64,000 nt of DNA from NCBI GenBank assembly GCA_000403495.2, contig KE159810.1, forward strand, positions 248,001 through 312,000, written 5' to 3'. The stretch is from Lachnospiraceae bacterium 10-1 (GTDB lineage Bacteria; Bacillota; Clostridia; Lachnospirales; Lachnospiraceae). Shown here piece after piece: positions 43,083 through 51,857 of this stretch. Position 1 is the stretch's first letter. Each line of letters begins with the position of its first letter. The notes under the pieces were generated by a model. That model did no database searches. It was not told the DNA's origin and was given only the letters and a program-made list of their open reading frames with translations. The translations under genes and the position numbers were made by a program.

Positions 43083-43931
43083 TTATATGGCAACAGGAAT
43101 ATTTTTGATTTGTTCTCCTGTTAAATAGTTTTCTACTTTCACATCATCTCTGGTGAACTGGTAAAAATCCCTCACATCAGGATTCAGCCAAAAGGAAGGT
43201 GCAGGATAAAGCTTCCTTTCGATCAATTCTTTTATCACCGGAATATGCCTGTCATAAATATGGGCATCTGCAATCACATGAACAAGCTCTCCCACTTTCA
43301 TGTCACACACCTGTGCCAGCATATGAACCAATACCGCATACTGCACAACATTCCAGTTATTTGCTGTAAGCACATCCTGGGAGCGCTGGTTCAAAATGGC
43401 ATTTAAAGTAAGCTTGTCCTCTCCCTTTTTCTGGGTGACATTAAAAGTCATACTATAAGCGCATGGGTACAGATTCATTTCATGCAGATCCTGATGCACA
43501 TAAATGTTAGTCATAATTCTTCTGCTGAATGGATTATTTTTCAGATCATAGATCACACGGTCTACCTGATCCATCATCCCTTCCTTATATTGATGCTTCA
43601 CCTGCATCTGATACCCATATGCTTTTCCTATGGAACCTTCCTCATCTGCCCATTCATCCCATATATGACTGTGAAGATCGTGAATATTATTGGATTTCTG
43701 CTGCCAGATCCAGAGCATTTCATCAGTAGCGCTCTTAAGGGCTGTCCTTCGAAGCGTCATAATAGGAAATTCCTTAGATAGGTCATATCTGTTAACCACT
43801 CCGAATTTTTTAATGGTGTATGCAGAAGAACCGTCCTCCCAATGGGGGCGTACCTTTTCCCCTTCCGTACTGGTTCCCTTTTCCAGAATATCCCTGCACA
43901 TAGTTATAAAAATTTCATCAGCCCTGCTCAT
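43083..43931 (-). CDS. thyA: Thymidylate synthase
   Basis: ThyA methylates dUMP to dTMP with methylenetetrahydrofolate. The 282-aa protein shows FSRRIMTNIYV, the active Cys block MNLYPCAYSMTFNV, NQRSQDVLTANNWNV and HIYDRHIPV. The spelling YPCAYS rather than LPPCH places it in the clostridial/phage-like ThyA group. It heads the thyA-folA operon; dCMP deaminase at 24532-25023 would supply dUMP. Confidence 0.97.
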   Translation of the reverse strand: MSRADEIFITMCRDILEKGTSTEGEKVRPHWEDGSSAYTIKKFGVVNRYDLSKEFPIMTLRRTALKSATDEMLWIWQQKSNNIHDLHSHIWDEWADEEGSIGKAYGYQMQVKHQYKEGMMDQVDRVIYDLKNNPFSRRIMTNIYVHQDLHEMNLYPCAYSMTFNVTQKKGEDKLTLNAILNQRSQDVLTANNWNVVQYAVLVHMLAQVCDMKVGELVHVIADAHIYDRHIPVIKELIERKLYPAPSFWLNPDVRDFYQFTRDDVKVENYLTGEQIKNIPVAI

Positions 43932-43965
43932 AACAACTTTCCTCCGTCATTTTATTAAACGCAGA

Positions 43966-43985
43966 GAATGACCATTAGGTCATTC
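43966..43985. repeat. Small perfect hairpin upstream of thyA
   Basis: GAATGACC and GGTCATTC are a perfect 8-bp stem around ATTA, located between thyA and the next inverted repeat. No clear T-run. Confidence 0.6.
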
Positions 43986-43990
43986 TTCTT

Positions 43991-44048
43991 ATGTGAGGTT
44001 TGAAATCACTTAGCGAAGTTTTTTTGAGCTTAGTGATTTCCCTCACAT
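43991..44048. repeat. Large inverted repeat over the stop codon of the beta-CASP gene
   Basis: ATGTGAGG pairs with CCTCACAT, and inside it GAAATCACTTAGC pairs with GCTTAGTGATTTC with one mismatch, around a 13-nt loop with seven Ts. The structure contains the TGA stop of the beta-CASP gene (44043-44045). It could terminate transcription of that gene or protect the 3' end of its mRNA. Confidence 0.7.
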
Positions 44049-45641
44049 TTCCCACTTATCACAAAGGGAATTAATCTGATCTGCAAACCTTGCAAGATCT
44101 TTATTAGAACTTCCTTCATTTTTCTGAATCACGGCAAGGAGCCTGTGGCCTGCAGCACGCAGACGGGCAAATACATCGGATACCACCCTGGTTTTCTTAC
44201 GCACAGGAACAGGCACTGCCTCATATTCCAGTTTATTTGTAAGCAGATTAAATTCCGTACCGCTATAAGGCGCATAGGCCTTGATTCCATACTCCACCTG
44301 AAGACACTCTGCAAATGCCCTGCAAACCGAATCCTCCCCGTGCACAACAAATACACGTCTTGGCTTTTCCTTAAAGGCACTGATCCATTCGATCAGTCCG
44401 TTCTTATCAGCATGGCCGGAAAGCCCTGCAAGTGTCTTAATAGATGCATGCACGTCAATGGTCTCCCCAAACAGCTTCACTTCATGCACCCCTTCTATTA
44501 ACACCCTTCCCAATGTGCCTACCGCCTGATACCCCACAAAAAGAATGGTGCATTCCGGTCTCCATAAATTATGCTTCAAATGATGTCTGATCCTTCCTGC
44601 CTCACACATACCAGAAGCAGAAATAATTACCTTAGGCGTAGTCTCAAAGTTAATCGCCCTTGATTCATCGCTGGTAATAGACAATCGCAGGCCTGGAAAT
44701 GAAATCGGATTGATCCCTTTCCGCACCAGCGCCAAAGCCTCCTCATCAAAACAGCTGTTTTCATTTTTATGAAAAATACCGGTGGCTTCCACTGCCAGCG
44801 GACTGTCTACATAAACAGGAAAATCATAGTGATTTTTTACCAGTCTGTCTTCCTTTATTTTTCGCAGAAAATACAGGATCTCCTGGGTTCTTCCCACTGC
44901 AAAGGAAGGAATCACCACATTTCCGCCTCTGTCGAAGGTTTCCTGTAATATAGCTGCCAGTTCTTTCACATAATCCGGCCTCTGATTGGAGTGCAGTCTG
45001 TCTCCATAGGTGGATTCCATTACAACATAGTCTGCTTCCTCTGTCATGCTGGGCGATTTAATTAAAGGATGATCTTTATTTCCAATATCCCCTGAAAAAA
45101 CAATTTTTTTGGTAGTGTCTTCTTCCGTTGCCCATACTTCAATACTGGCAGAACCTAAAAGATGCCCTACATCCGTAAACCGGATCCTGATTCCCTCACA
45201 GAGCGTTATCACTTCATCATACCCGCAAGGCACAATTCTCTTAATTGCCGCATCCGCATCCTGCATGGTATATTCCGGCTCGCTCACCTCTATTCCCTTG
45301 CTCCGCTTCGCCTTTCTGTTCTTCCACTCTGCCTCCTGCATTTGAATATGTGCGCAATCCCGAAGCATAATACTGCACAGATCTGCAGATGCCTGCGTCA
45401 TAAAAATCTGTCCCCGAAATCCCCTGGCCGCCAATTTCGGTATCATACCTGAATGATCAATATGAGCATGTGTTAAAAGCACATAATCAATCAGTGCTTC
45501 CTGCACCGGAAGATCACAATTTTCAAAAGCATTTATCCCCTGTTCCATGCCATAATCCACAAGAATATGCTTTCCGCAGATATTCAAATAGTGACAGCTT
45601 CCTGTTACCTCATGAGCTGCTCCCACAAAAGTAAGTTTCAT
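44043..45641 (-). CDS. MBL-fold beta-CASP RNA/DNA nuclease (YSH1/CPSF-like)
   Basis: A 532-aa metallo-beta-lactamase nuclease of the RNA-specificity (KH-less) group, like YSH1/TTHA0252. Zinc motif LTHAHIDHSGMIP, later FSGDIGNKDHPL and DVGHLLGSASIEV, then the beta-CASP domain (TYGDRLH, PSFAVGRTQEIL, SASGMCEAGRIRHHLKHN) and a final GLSGHADKNGLIEW. It probably cleaves RNA. The ATG at 45641 has GGAGGGA ~7 nt upstream. It overlaps or adjoins a 92-aa gene upstream. Confidence 0.9.
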   Translation of the reverse strand: MKLTFVGAAHEVTGSCHYLNICGKHILVDYGMEQGINAFENCDLPVQEALIDYVLLTHAHIDHSGMIPKLAARGFRGQIFMTQASADLCSIMLRDCAHIQMQEAEWKNRKAKRSKGIEVSEPEYTMQDADAAIKRIVPCGYDEVITLCEGIRIRFTDVGHLLGSASIEVWATEEDTTKKIVFSGDIGNKDHPLIKSPSMTEEADYVVMESTYGDRLHSNQRPDYVKELAAILQETFDRGGNVVIPSFAVGRTQEILYFLRKIKEDRLVKNHYDFPVYVDSPLAVEATGIFHKNENSCFDEEALALVRKGINPISFPGLRLSITSDESRAINFETTPKVIISASGMCEAGRIRHHLKHNLWRPECTILFVGYQAVGTLGRVLIEGVHEVKLFGETIDVHASIKTLAGLSGHADKNGLIEWISAFKEKPRRVFVVHGEDSVCRAFAECLQVEYGIKAYAPYSGTEFNLLTNKLEYEAVPVPVRKKTRVVSDVFARLRAAGHRLLAVIQKNEGSSNKDLARFADQINSLCDKWEM

Positions 45642-45655
45642 TCTGCTCCCTCCGT

Positions 45656-45931
45656 TCATTCACTTTTACATATTATATAATCAGATTTCCCAAACATTTC
45701 TTTTACTGCGGCAAAAAAGATATCTCTGTCTTCTTCACTTCCTATATCACCATGGAAAAAAAACACCGGTACATGATATACATTTTCCAGCTCTTCTTTG
45801 ATCATCCTGCCAAGATCTTTGTTTTTATCCATAAATGCAATATTACATCCCTGACTGGCATGTTTCTCTAAAATGGAGTATTCTTTGGCCCCCGTTTTTC
45901 CGGCTAATACACATACTTTTGCTTTCGCCAT
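45656..45931 (-). CDS. Short SDR-like Rossmann-fold protein, unknown function
   Basis: A 91-aa protein that reads like the first half of a short-chain dehydrogenase: KVCVLAGKTGAKEYSILEKHASQGCNIAFMD (nucleotide-binding strand, loop and helix, with a degenerate TGxxxGxG) and HGDIGSEEDRDIFFAAV. No catalytic Tyr-x-x-x-Lys follows, and it ends at CKSE. It could be a truncated SDR or a real small protein; no frameshift continuation was found in other frames. The ATG at 45931 is preferred over an upstream 12-codon extension. Confidence 0.55.
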   Translation of the reverse strand: MAKAKVCVLAGKTGAKEYSILEKHASQGCNIAFMDKNKDLGRMIKEELENVYHVPVFFFHGDIGSEEDRDIFFAAVKEMFGKSDYIICKSE

Positions 45932-46039
45932 GACCTTTCCATACCTTTCTTCTGCCTGTGACGACAAATTATTTCAATTATCGTAGTCAAATTATACCAT
46001 ACCGGAATATGATATAGCAAACAAATAAGGCTATGTATC

Positions 46040-46627
46040 ATGACGTTTTCAATATATTTTTTTATACTATTGGTTATAGTGCTATCCCTGGATGCTTTTG
46101 CAGCAGGATTCTCTTATGGAATGGGTAAAGTATTTGTCCCCTTTTTCTCTTTGCTGATCATCGCCCTTGTGTCAGGCTGTATGCTGACTGCCTCTATGAT
46201 TGCCGGAAATATCATTTTAAGCTTTATCCCTGCCGGCCTTACAAAAGGAATTTCCTTTTCGGTTCTGTTTCTGCTTTCTTTATACAAATTTTACGATGCC
46301 CTGCCCCAGCTTCATCTAAAAGCACACGGACTTACTACCGACACAATCTCAGAAAAAGTGAATAAAGCAAATAAGGCTGTTCTCTCAGGAAAGGAAGCTG
46401 CCCTGCTTGCACTTGCCCTTTCCATAGACAACATTTCCGCAGGACTTTGCACCGGTGCATTTCCTTTACCCATTTTTGTATTGCTTCTTATTACAATTAC
46501 AATTCATTTTGTTTCCATCAAACTGGGCATTTTAACAGGAAGTATTCTTGCTGATAAAAGCTCACACTGCTTCGCCTGGCTGGGGGGACTCATTCTTATG
46601 ATTCTCGCCTTCTGCCGCCTTTTTTAA
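46040..46627 (+). CDS. ytaF: Sporulation membrane protein YtaF / MntP-like
   Basis: A 195-aa protein of six TM segments in the MntP/YtaF (DUF204) family. Two inverted repeats of three helices each: DAFAAGFSYGMGKV in the first half and ALALSIDNISAGLCTGAF in the second, each with the conserved Asp that would bind a cation. YtaF is expressed during sporulation in Bacillus; a manganese or other metal export role is inferred. Its 3' end overlaps the convergent Ca2+ ATPase by 66 bp. Confidence 0.85.
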   Translation: MTFSIYFFILLVIVLSLDAFAAGFSYGMGKVFVPFFSLLIIALVSGCMLTASMIAGNIILSFIPAGLTKGISFSVLFLLSLYKFYDALPQLHLKAHGLTTDTISEKVNKANKAVLSGKEAALLALALSIDNISAGLCTGAFPLPIFVLLLITITIHFVSIKLGILTGSILADKSSHCFAWLGGLILMILAFCRLF

Positions 46628-49291
46628 ACTGATTTCCCCAGCTCCTTTCTGCAACGCTTCCGAAAGTACTAAAAGCTCATGTATCAAAAGCGGCATGCTG
46701 GATAACGCTCCTAATGTCAACCATTCCGAAAGGCTCAGCCTGCTGGTCCCAAAAAGTGATACAAAATATGGAATCTCCGTTACTAAAGCCTGCAGGACAA
46801 TTCCTACCCCCCATGCCAAAAGCATATAGGGATTGTCCATATGTTTCATTTTAAATACGGATTTATTCACGTCCCTCATACCGATTGCATGCATAAGCTG
46901 GCTCATTCCAAGAACGGTAAATGCATGTGTCTGTGCTCGAAACAGCACCGGTTCAAGCCTTAATATCTTTTCCAGATTTTGTATGGTAATAGGAATCCCT
47001 TCCTTCGTAAGTTCCATATAAGGAATTGTCAAAAATGCCAGCAGACTAATAATGCCTATTACCATGCCATAGCACAAAGTGCATGCCAGACCTCCATGAG
47101 AAAAAAGACCGTCTGTGCTCTTCCTTGGAGGCTCCTTCATTAATGCTTCGCCATCATTTTTGTCCATCCCAAGGGCAAGCGCAGGAAGAGAATCTGTTAT
47201 CAGATTAATCCAAAGAATATGGCTGGCTTTTAAAGGAACCGGAAAGCCAGCCAGCACTGCCGCCAGCATGGTAATAATTTCCCCAAAGTTAGAAGAAAGC
47301 AGAAACAAAATAGTTTTTCTGATATTTTCGTAAATTCCCCTGCCTTCCTTCATTGCCTTTTCTATCGTTGCAAAATTATCATCCGTAAGAACTAAATCTG
47401 CCGCACTACGCGCCACATCCGTTCCTTCCTTTCCCATGGCAATGCCCACATCTGCCGCCTTTAAGGAAGGTGCATCATTCACCCCATCCCCTGTCATGGC
47501 TACTATTTTTCCTCTGGATTTTAACGCCTCCACAATACGCACCTTATGCTCCGGAGAAACTCTGGCAAATACATGAATCTTTCCCACCCGCTCTTCAAAC
47601 TCGCTGCCTGATAATTCTTCTATTTCCGCGCCCGTCATACATTCCTTTTTTTCTCTTGCAATTCCCAGCTTTTTTGCGATTGCAAAGGCTGTATCCACAT
47701 GATCGCCTGTGATCATAACCGTATCCACATGAGCTCTGCGAAAACTTTCCACCGCACCTTTTGCCTCCTGCCTTGGAGGATCAATCATTCCCACCAAGCC
47801 TAAAAAGGTCATGTTTTTTTCGTCCTTTAAATCTCCTTTTCTTTTAACCGCCACAGCTAAAACCCGATAGGCTCTGCCGGCCATTTCCTCAACCGCATTC
47901 CTTGCATCCTGTTTTGCTTTAGAAGAAAAAGCCACTTCCCTTCCATAAATCCATATGTTCTGGCACTGATCAATCATTTCATCTGCTGCGCCTTTTATGT
48001 AGGCAATCTTTCCCTGCCCATTTTTATGAACGGTGGTCATCCGCTTTCTTTCCGAATCAAAAGCACGCTCATCTATCCTTGGCAGCTTCCGTTCCAATTC
48101 TGTTTTGTCAAAACCATGTTCCTTTGCAAGATCAAGGAGTGCAAGCTCTGTAGGATCTCCCAGCCTTTTATCTCCTATCGCCGCATCATTACACAATGTA
48201 CATGCCTCCCAAAACAAACTGTAATCCCGTTCATTTAACTCTTTTTCCTTAACAATCTCTCCGTCCAGATAACATTCTTCCACTTTCATCCTGTTTTGGG
48301 TAAGGGTTCCTGTTTTATCAGAACACACTGTATTTACAGCCCCAAGCGTTTCAACGGAAGGTAACTTTCTGACAATAGTTCCCACCTTTACCATTCGGGA
48401 TACGCTTAAGGCAAGTACAATTGTTACAATTGCCGCCAGTCCCTCCGGCACTGCCGCTACAGCAAGAGAAATTGCAGTAAGCAGCATGTCTCCAATGTCT
48501 CTGTGCTGCAAAACTGCTACTAAAAATAAAAAGGCACATACGCTCACCGCAACCATGCTGAGAAGTTTTCCCATGTCCGCCAGTCTTTTCTGTAAGGGAG
48601 TCATTTCATTATTGCTGCCATCGATCAAACCTGCAATTCTTCCTATTTCCGTTTTCATTCCTGTAGCGGTAACAATTCCTTCTCCCCTGCCATAAGTTAC
48701 AGTTGTAGACATATAGGCCATATTGGTCTTGTCCCCTATTCCGGTCACATTTTCCGGCAGTTCATGGGTAGTCTTGTCCACCGGAACAGACTCACCTGTA
48801 AGTGCAGATTCCTCTATTTTTAAGTTAACCGCTGTCAAAAGCCGCAAATCGGCAGGCACCTGTCTCCCTGCCTCTAAATATACAATATCTCCCGGCACCA
48901 GTTGGCCGCTTGGTATTTCATATTTTTCTCCCCCGCGCATCACCAGTGCTTTAGGACTGGATAGCTGCTGCAATGCCTCAATTGCCTTACGGGCCTTGTC
49001 CTCCTGTATCACACCCACTACCGAATTCAGAAATATAACTGCTGCTATAATCGCCGCATCTCCGGCTTCCTTTAAGAACAGGGAAATTGCTATTGCTGCC
49101 ATCAAAATATAAATCAACGGATCATTAAGCTGCTCCATAAAAAGAGCTATCACTCCCTTTTTCTTCTGTTCCTTTAGCTGGTTTGTCCCATATTTTTGTA
49201 TTCTTGCCTCCGCTTCCATTCTGGAAAGACCTTTTTCACCGCTGCTTTCTAACGCCCTTATCACTTCTGTCGTGTTTTTAGCTGCATACAT
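46562..49291 (-). CDS. Calcium-transporting P-type ATPase (P2 type)
   Basis: A 909-aa P-type ATPase. Motifs in order: TGES (actuator), PEGLAA in TM4 (Ca2+ site, SERCA-type), CSDKTGTLTQN with the phosphorylated Asp, the KGAADE nucleotide-binding motif, and TGDGVNDAPSLKAADVGIAMG. The N-terminal cation-transporter domain and C-terminal six-helix block are complete. It should pump Ca2+ (or Mn2+) outward. The ATG at 49291 has GGAGGT 6 nt upstream. Confidence 0.93.
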   Translation of the reverse strand: MYAAKNTTEVIRALESSGEKGLSRMEAEARIQKYGTNQLKEQKKKGVIALFMEQLNDPLIYILMAAIAISLFLKEAGDAAIIAAVIFLNSVVGVIQEDKARKAIEALQQLSSPKALVMRGGEKYEIPSGQLVPGDIVYLEAGRQVPADLRLLTAVNLKIEESALTGESVPVDKTTHELPENVTGIGDKTNMAYMSTTVTYGRGEGIVTATGMKTEIGRIAGLIDGSNNEMTPLQKRLADMGKLLSMVAVSVCAFLFLVAVLQHRDIGDMLLTAISLAVAAVPEGLAAIVTIVLALSVSRMVKVGTIVRKLPSVETLGAVNTVCSDKTGTLTQNRMKVEECYLDGEIVKEKELNERDYSLFWEACTLCNDAAIGDKRLGDPTELALLDLAKEHGFDKTELERKLPRIDERAFDSERKRMTTVHKNGQGKIAYIKGAADEMIDQCQNIWIYGREVAFSSKAKQDARNAVEEMAGRAYRVLAVAVKRKGDLKDEKNMTFLGLVGMIDPPRQEAKGAVESFRRAHVDTVMITGDHVDTAFAIAKKLGIAREKKECMTGAEIEELSGSEFEERVGKIHVFARVSPEHKVRIVEALKSRGKIVAMTGDGVNDAPSLKAADVGIAMGKEGTDVARSAADLVLTDDNFATIEKAMKEGRGIYENIRKTILFLLSSNFGEIITMLAAVLAGFPVPLKASHILWINLITDSLPALALGMDKNDGEALMKEPPRKSTDGLFSHGGLACTLCYGMVIGIISLLAFLTIPYMELTKEGIPITIQNLEKILRLEPVLFRAQTHAFTVLGMSQLMHAIGMRDVNKSVFKMKHMDNPYMLLAWGVGIVLQALVTEIPYFVSLFGTSRLSLSEWLTLGALSSMPLLIHELLVLSEALQKGAGEISLKKAAEGENHKNESPQPGEAV

Positions 49292-49395
49292 AGCGACCTC
49301 CATATTCCTTCAACTCACTTAATCTCCTATGATTTTATATGCAGGGAATGAAAGGATTATTCCATTCATTAGAAAGGGCTGCCTTAAGGTACACA

Positions 49396-49434
49396 ATCAA
49401 TAAGCTGCCACACTTTGCGCGGCAGCTTGTTGAT
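49396..49434. repeat. Extended hairpin between the ATPase and the repeat protein
   Basis: AAGCTGCC and GGCAGCTT pair with extension ATCAA/TTGAT, about 13 bp with one bulge. It lies immediately downstream of the terminator of the minus-strand repeat protein. It has no T-run of its own. Confidence 0.55.
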
Positions 49435-49435
49435 C

Positions 49436-49468
49436 AAAAAAGTGTGCGCAAAAAGCACACACTTTTTA
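49436..49468 (-). terminator. Intrinsic terminator of the surface-repeat protein gene
   Basis: AAAAAAGTGTG and CACACTTTTT form a 10-bp stem followed by a T-run on the minus strand, 17 nt beyond the stop of the 405-aa gene. Confidence 0.85.
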
Positions 49469-49484
49469 ATATTATTTATTTCAT

Positions 49485-50702
49485 TTACTTGCCAATTGCA
49501 GGTGTATAATTATCAAAATAGCTGAAATTGCACCTGACACAGGTATATGCCGTATATCCCTGTGTATCCTTGGTAGCAGGTATCACTACAGACCGGAAAG
49601 TATGATTATTTAAATCCTTATCAACATTTTCCGCATAGCTGCTTCCGCAGCTGCACACATAAGAAATAATTCCCTTTTCCGAACAGTTTGCCGTTTTCAG
49701 CACATAAGACCGATAGCTGTGCTGATGTGGTGTAGGTCCTGACGAAGGGCTTGCAGATGAGCCTGCACTGGCAGAAGCCCCCGGACTTGTGCTTGGTCTT
49801 GTAGTTGCACTGGGCCTTGCGGTTGCACTGCTCCCCGGACTTGTACTTGCATCTGCTGAGGAAGAGGGACTTGCGGTCAACACATTAACTGGCCTTGAAT
49901 CCAGCACAACTCCGCATACATTACAGGTTCTCTGTTCCCTTCCCATCCGGGTTGTTGTAGGTTCCTCCACCACTGTCCAGTCTGTTGCCACATGACCGTC
50001 AGCGGGTATCATTTCCGTATAGAAATTACCACAGCCGCAGGTATACTTTCTAAGTCCCGCTAAAATACAGGTTGCTTCTCTTTCTATTGTAGATGTATAT
50101 TGGTGAACATGAGATGCATCCGGCTTATTTGAATTTCCTGAGCCGGACCCTTCTTCCTCTTCGCTTTCAAAAGTAACGCTTTCCTGGGCTATAATATCAT
50201 CACAATAAATACATTTCTTTACCCGAAGCCCTTCTCTGTCCGCAGTGGGCACCCGGACTATCTCCCAGTCATCCGGTACATGTCCTGTTGACATAATATC
50301 CACATAATAAGAATCGCCGCACTCACAGGTATATTTAAGTCTTCCTGCCTTATAACAGGTAGCTTTTTCTTCAACACTTTCTTCATAATCATGTACATGA
50401 TTTTCCGAATCCTCCACCTGACTAACAGGCCTTGGTGTTTCTTTTACCTCCGGAGCCGCCGATGCGTCCGGCTTAACTTCATCCGGTGCTGCCGACGCAT
50501 CCGGGTTTACTTCAACCGGTGCTGTCGTAGGCACTCCCGGCTGCTGTGAATCTGCTGATTCTCCAACATTTTGAGAAGTTTCTTTATTTTCTTTCCCTCC
50601 TGCTCCTGATAAAGAGTAGCCAATGATGCCGACTGTTGCCAGACATGCCACCACTGCCATAACTCCCAGAATACCGGTCAATACTTTTAAAACTCCACTC
50701 AT
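49485..50702 (-). CDS. Membrane-anchored protein with three Cys-rich repeats
   Basis: A 405-aa protein with a signal anchor (5-32) and an external part made of three repeats of ~70 residues, at about 101-172, 194-266 and 326-405. Each has H-x-H-x-Y, a Cys after ~12 residues, C-x-C-G, an H in GH or NH, and a C-x-x-C, a pattern able to bind zinc or form disulfides. Ser/Thr/Ala/Pro-rich linkers with tandem PDASAAP and ATRPS-type units separate them. Function unknown; a wall-spanning or glycosylated linker is likely. Confidence 0.65.
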   Translation of the reverse strand: MSGVLKVLTGILGVMAVVACLATVGIIGYSLSGAGGKENKETSQNVGESADSQQPGVPTTAPVEVNPDASAAPDEVKPDASAAPEVKETPRPVSQVEDSENHVHDYEESVEEKATCYKAGRLKYTCECGDSYYVDIMSTGHVPDDWEIVRVPTADREGLRVKKCIYCDDIIAQESVTFESEEEEGSGSGNSNKPDASHVHQYTSTIEREATCILAGLRKYTCGCGNFYTEMIPADGHVATDWTVVEEPTTTRMGREQRTCNVCGVVLDSRPVNVLTASPSSSADASTSPGSSATARPSATTRPSTSPGASASAGSSASPSSGPTPHQHSYRSYVLKTANCSEKGIISYVCSCGSSYAENVDKDLNNHTFRSVVIPATKDTQGYTAYTCVRCNFSYFDNYTPAIGK

Positions 50703-50806
50703 TTATACTCTCCTAAATCTGTCATTTTAAATAATTGCTCTAAAATTCCCGATATTCTAAGTATATATTTTTTGTTGTTTTTTGTAAAGATGTTTAGTGA
50801 TTCTCT

Positions 50807-51484
50807 TTACCCGTTAACCATATTTTTCACCTTAAGTATCCCCTTGGAAACAGGCGGAAGAAGGATAAGAGCGGAGGTAATTAAAGCCTCTAATCCAAGA
50901 TAAGAGCCATTATACACAAACGAATATACCGGTGCCGCCATATTATAACTGGCTGCATAACTTCCGAAGAAAATCATCCCTGATAAAAAAGTGAAGAAAA
51001 ATCTTCCAAGAACTCCCAGCAAATATCCTTTCAGCAGCCCTAACTTTTTATTGAAAAATAATCCGGAAAGTCCCAATGCTCCAAATGCAAATATATAATC
51101 GGTAAGCATCTGTGGAATACTAATTATATAAGGATTTGAAACCAGCTGCAAAAACCCATATGCAACTGCTGCCATCAGTCCGGTTCTTAATCCAAACAAA
51201 TAGCCGCTGATGCAGATAAACAACATACTGCAAAGAGTAACGGAACCGCCCATAGGCATATCAATGAGCTTAATTTCACTTGTTACCATAGCAAGCGCCA
51301 TTGCCGCAGCAGAAAACACCAACTGTTTCGTACCGATTTTTTTCTTTCCTTCGGTATTGCTGATCACACAGCCCAGCAAAAAAATCAGCAACATAACTGC
51401 AATCAGTACGCCATAGCCGATCCCTGTCAGCTCAAAAGAATTTCCCCACTCTTCATCAATGATTTCTGTTACAAAAACAGACAT
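50807..51484 (-). CDS. thiT: Thiamine ECF transporter S component
   Basis: ThiT captures thiamine for the shared ECF module. The 225-aa protein has the ThiT landmarks MPMGGSVTLCSMLFI, GYLFGLRTGLMAAVAYGFLQ and FAFGALGLSGLF, in the usual order, and a TPP riboswitch lies upstream, which supports the substrate. RBS AAGGAGG is sequestered in a hairpin directly before the ATG. It ends 88 nt before the repeat-protein gene with no terminator seen. Confidence 0.92.
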   Translation of the reverse strand: MSVFVTEIIDEEWGNSFELTGIGYGVLIAVMLLIFLLGCVISNTEGKKKIGTKQLVFSAAAMALAMVTSEIKLIDMPMGGSVTLCSMLFICISGYLFGLRTGLMAAVAYGFLQLVSNPYIISIPQMLTDYIFAFGALGLSGLFFNKKLGLLKGYLLGVLGRFFFTFLSGMIFFGSYAASYNMAAPVYSFVYNGSYLGLEALITSALILLPPVSKGILKVKNMVNG

Positions 51485-51491
51485 AAAAAAA

Positions 51492-51515
51492 CCTCCTTGC
51501 TTTCGCCGCAGGAGG
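51492..51515 (-). promoter_or_regulatory. Expression platform of the TPP riboswitch (SD-sequestering hairpin)
   Basis: CCTCCTGC and GCAAGGAGG form a stem around GGCGAAA on the minus strand. The right arm is the Shine-Dalgarno sequence of thiT, and a T7 run then leads into the ATG at 51484. TPP binding would favour this hairpin and block translation or terminate transcription. Confidence 0.65.
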
Positions 51516-51615
51516 AGTCTTTTCCTTTCATAAATGGGTAGTTTTATTGGTTAGAAGGTATGAAACAATTATAGAATCATTGGTCATAGTTATAAAACTG
51601 CCGCATTTATAAAAA

Positions 51616-51714
51616 TCTGCTTCCCTACGCCGGTATTATCCGGTTCAAGTAATGAGGGTTAGTGTAAAAGATGTCTGGCTTTCACACAATCTCAGCTTGC
51701 GCTCCCCTAGCGAA
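51616..51714 (-). promoter_or_regulatory. TPP riboswitch (THI element)
   Basis: On the minus strand: GGGGAGC, CTGAGA, an extra P3 arm with GTGTGAAAG/TTTTACAC, ACCCTC, TTGAACCGGATAATACCGGC and GTAGGGAA, the conserved thi-box order. It controls thiT 130 nt downstream. Together with the SD hairpin it explains most of the 373-nt gap between ecfT and thiT. Confidence 0.95.
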
Positions 51715-51792
51715 TCGTTATTTAATTCGTATTAAAAATAAATCACATTTATGTATTTGTCAAGTTATTCTTTTAAAAAAATATAACAGTTC

Positions 51793-51820
51793 TGCCTCAT
51801 TCATAAAAGCATATGAGGCA
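51793..51820 (-). terminator. Weak terminator after ecfT
   Basis: TGCCTCAT and ATGAGGCA form an 8-bp stem with a 12-nt loop, about 38 nt past the ecfT stop on the minus strand. A T-run appears only ~10 nt later. Confidence 0.45.
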
Positions 51821-51857
51821 TCCAAGAGCCTTTCCCATTATTTAACAGCAAAACTGT

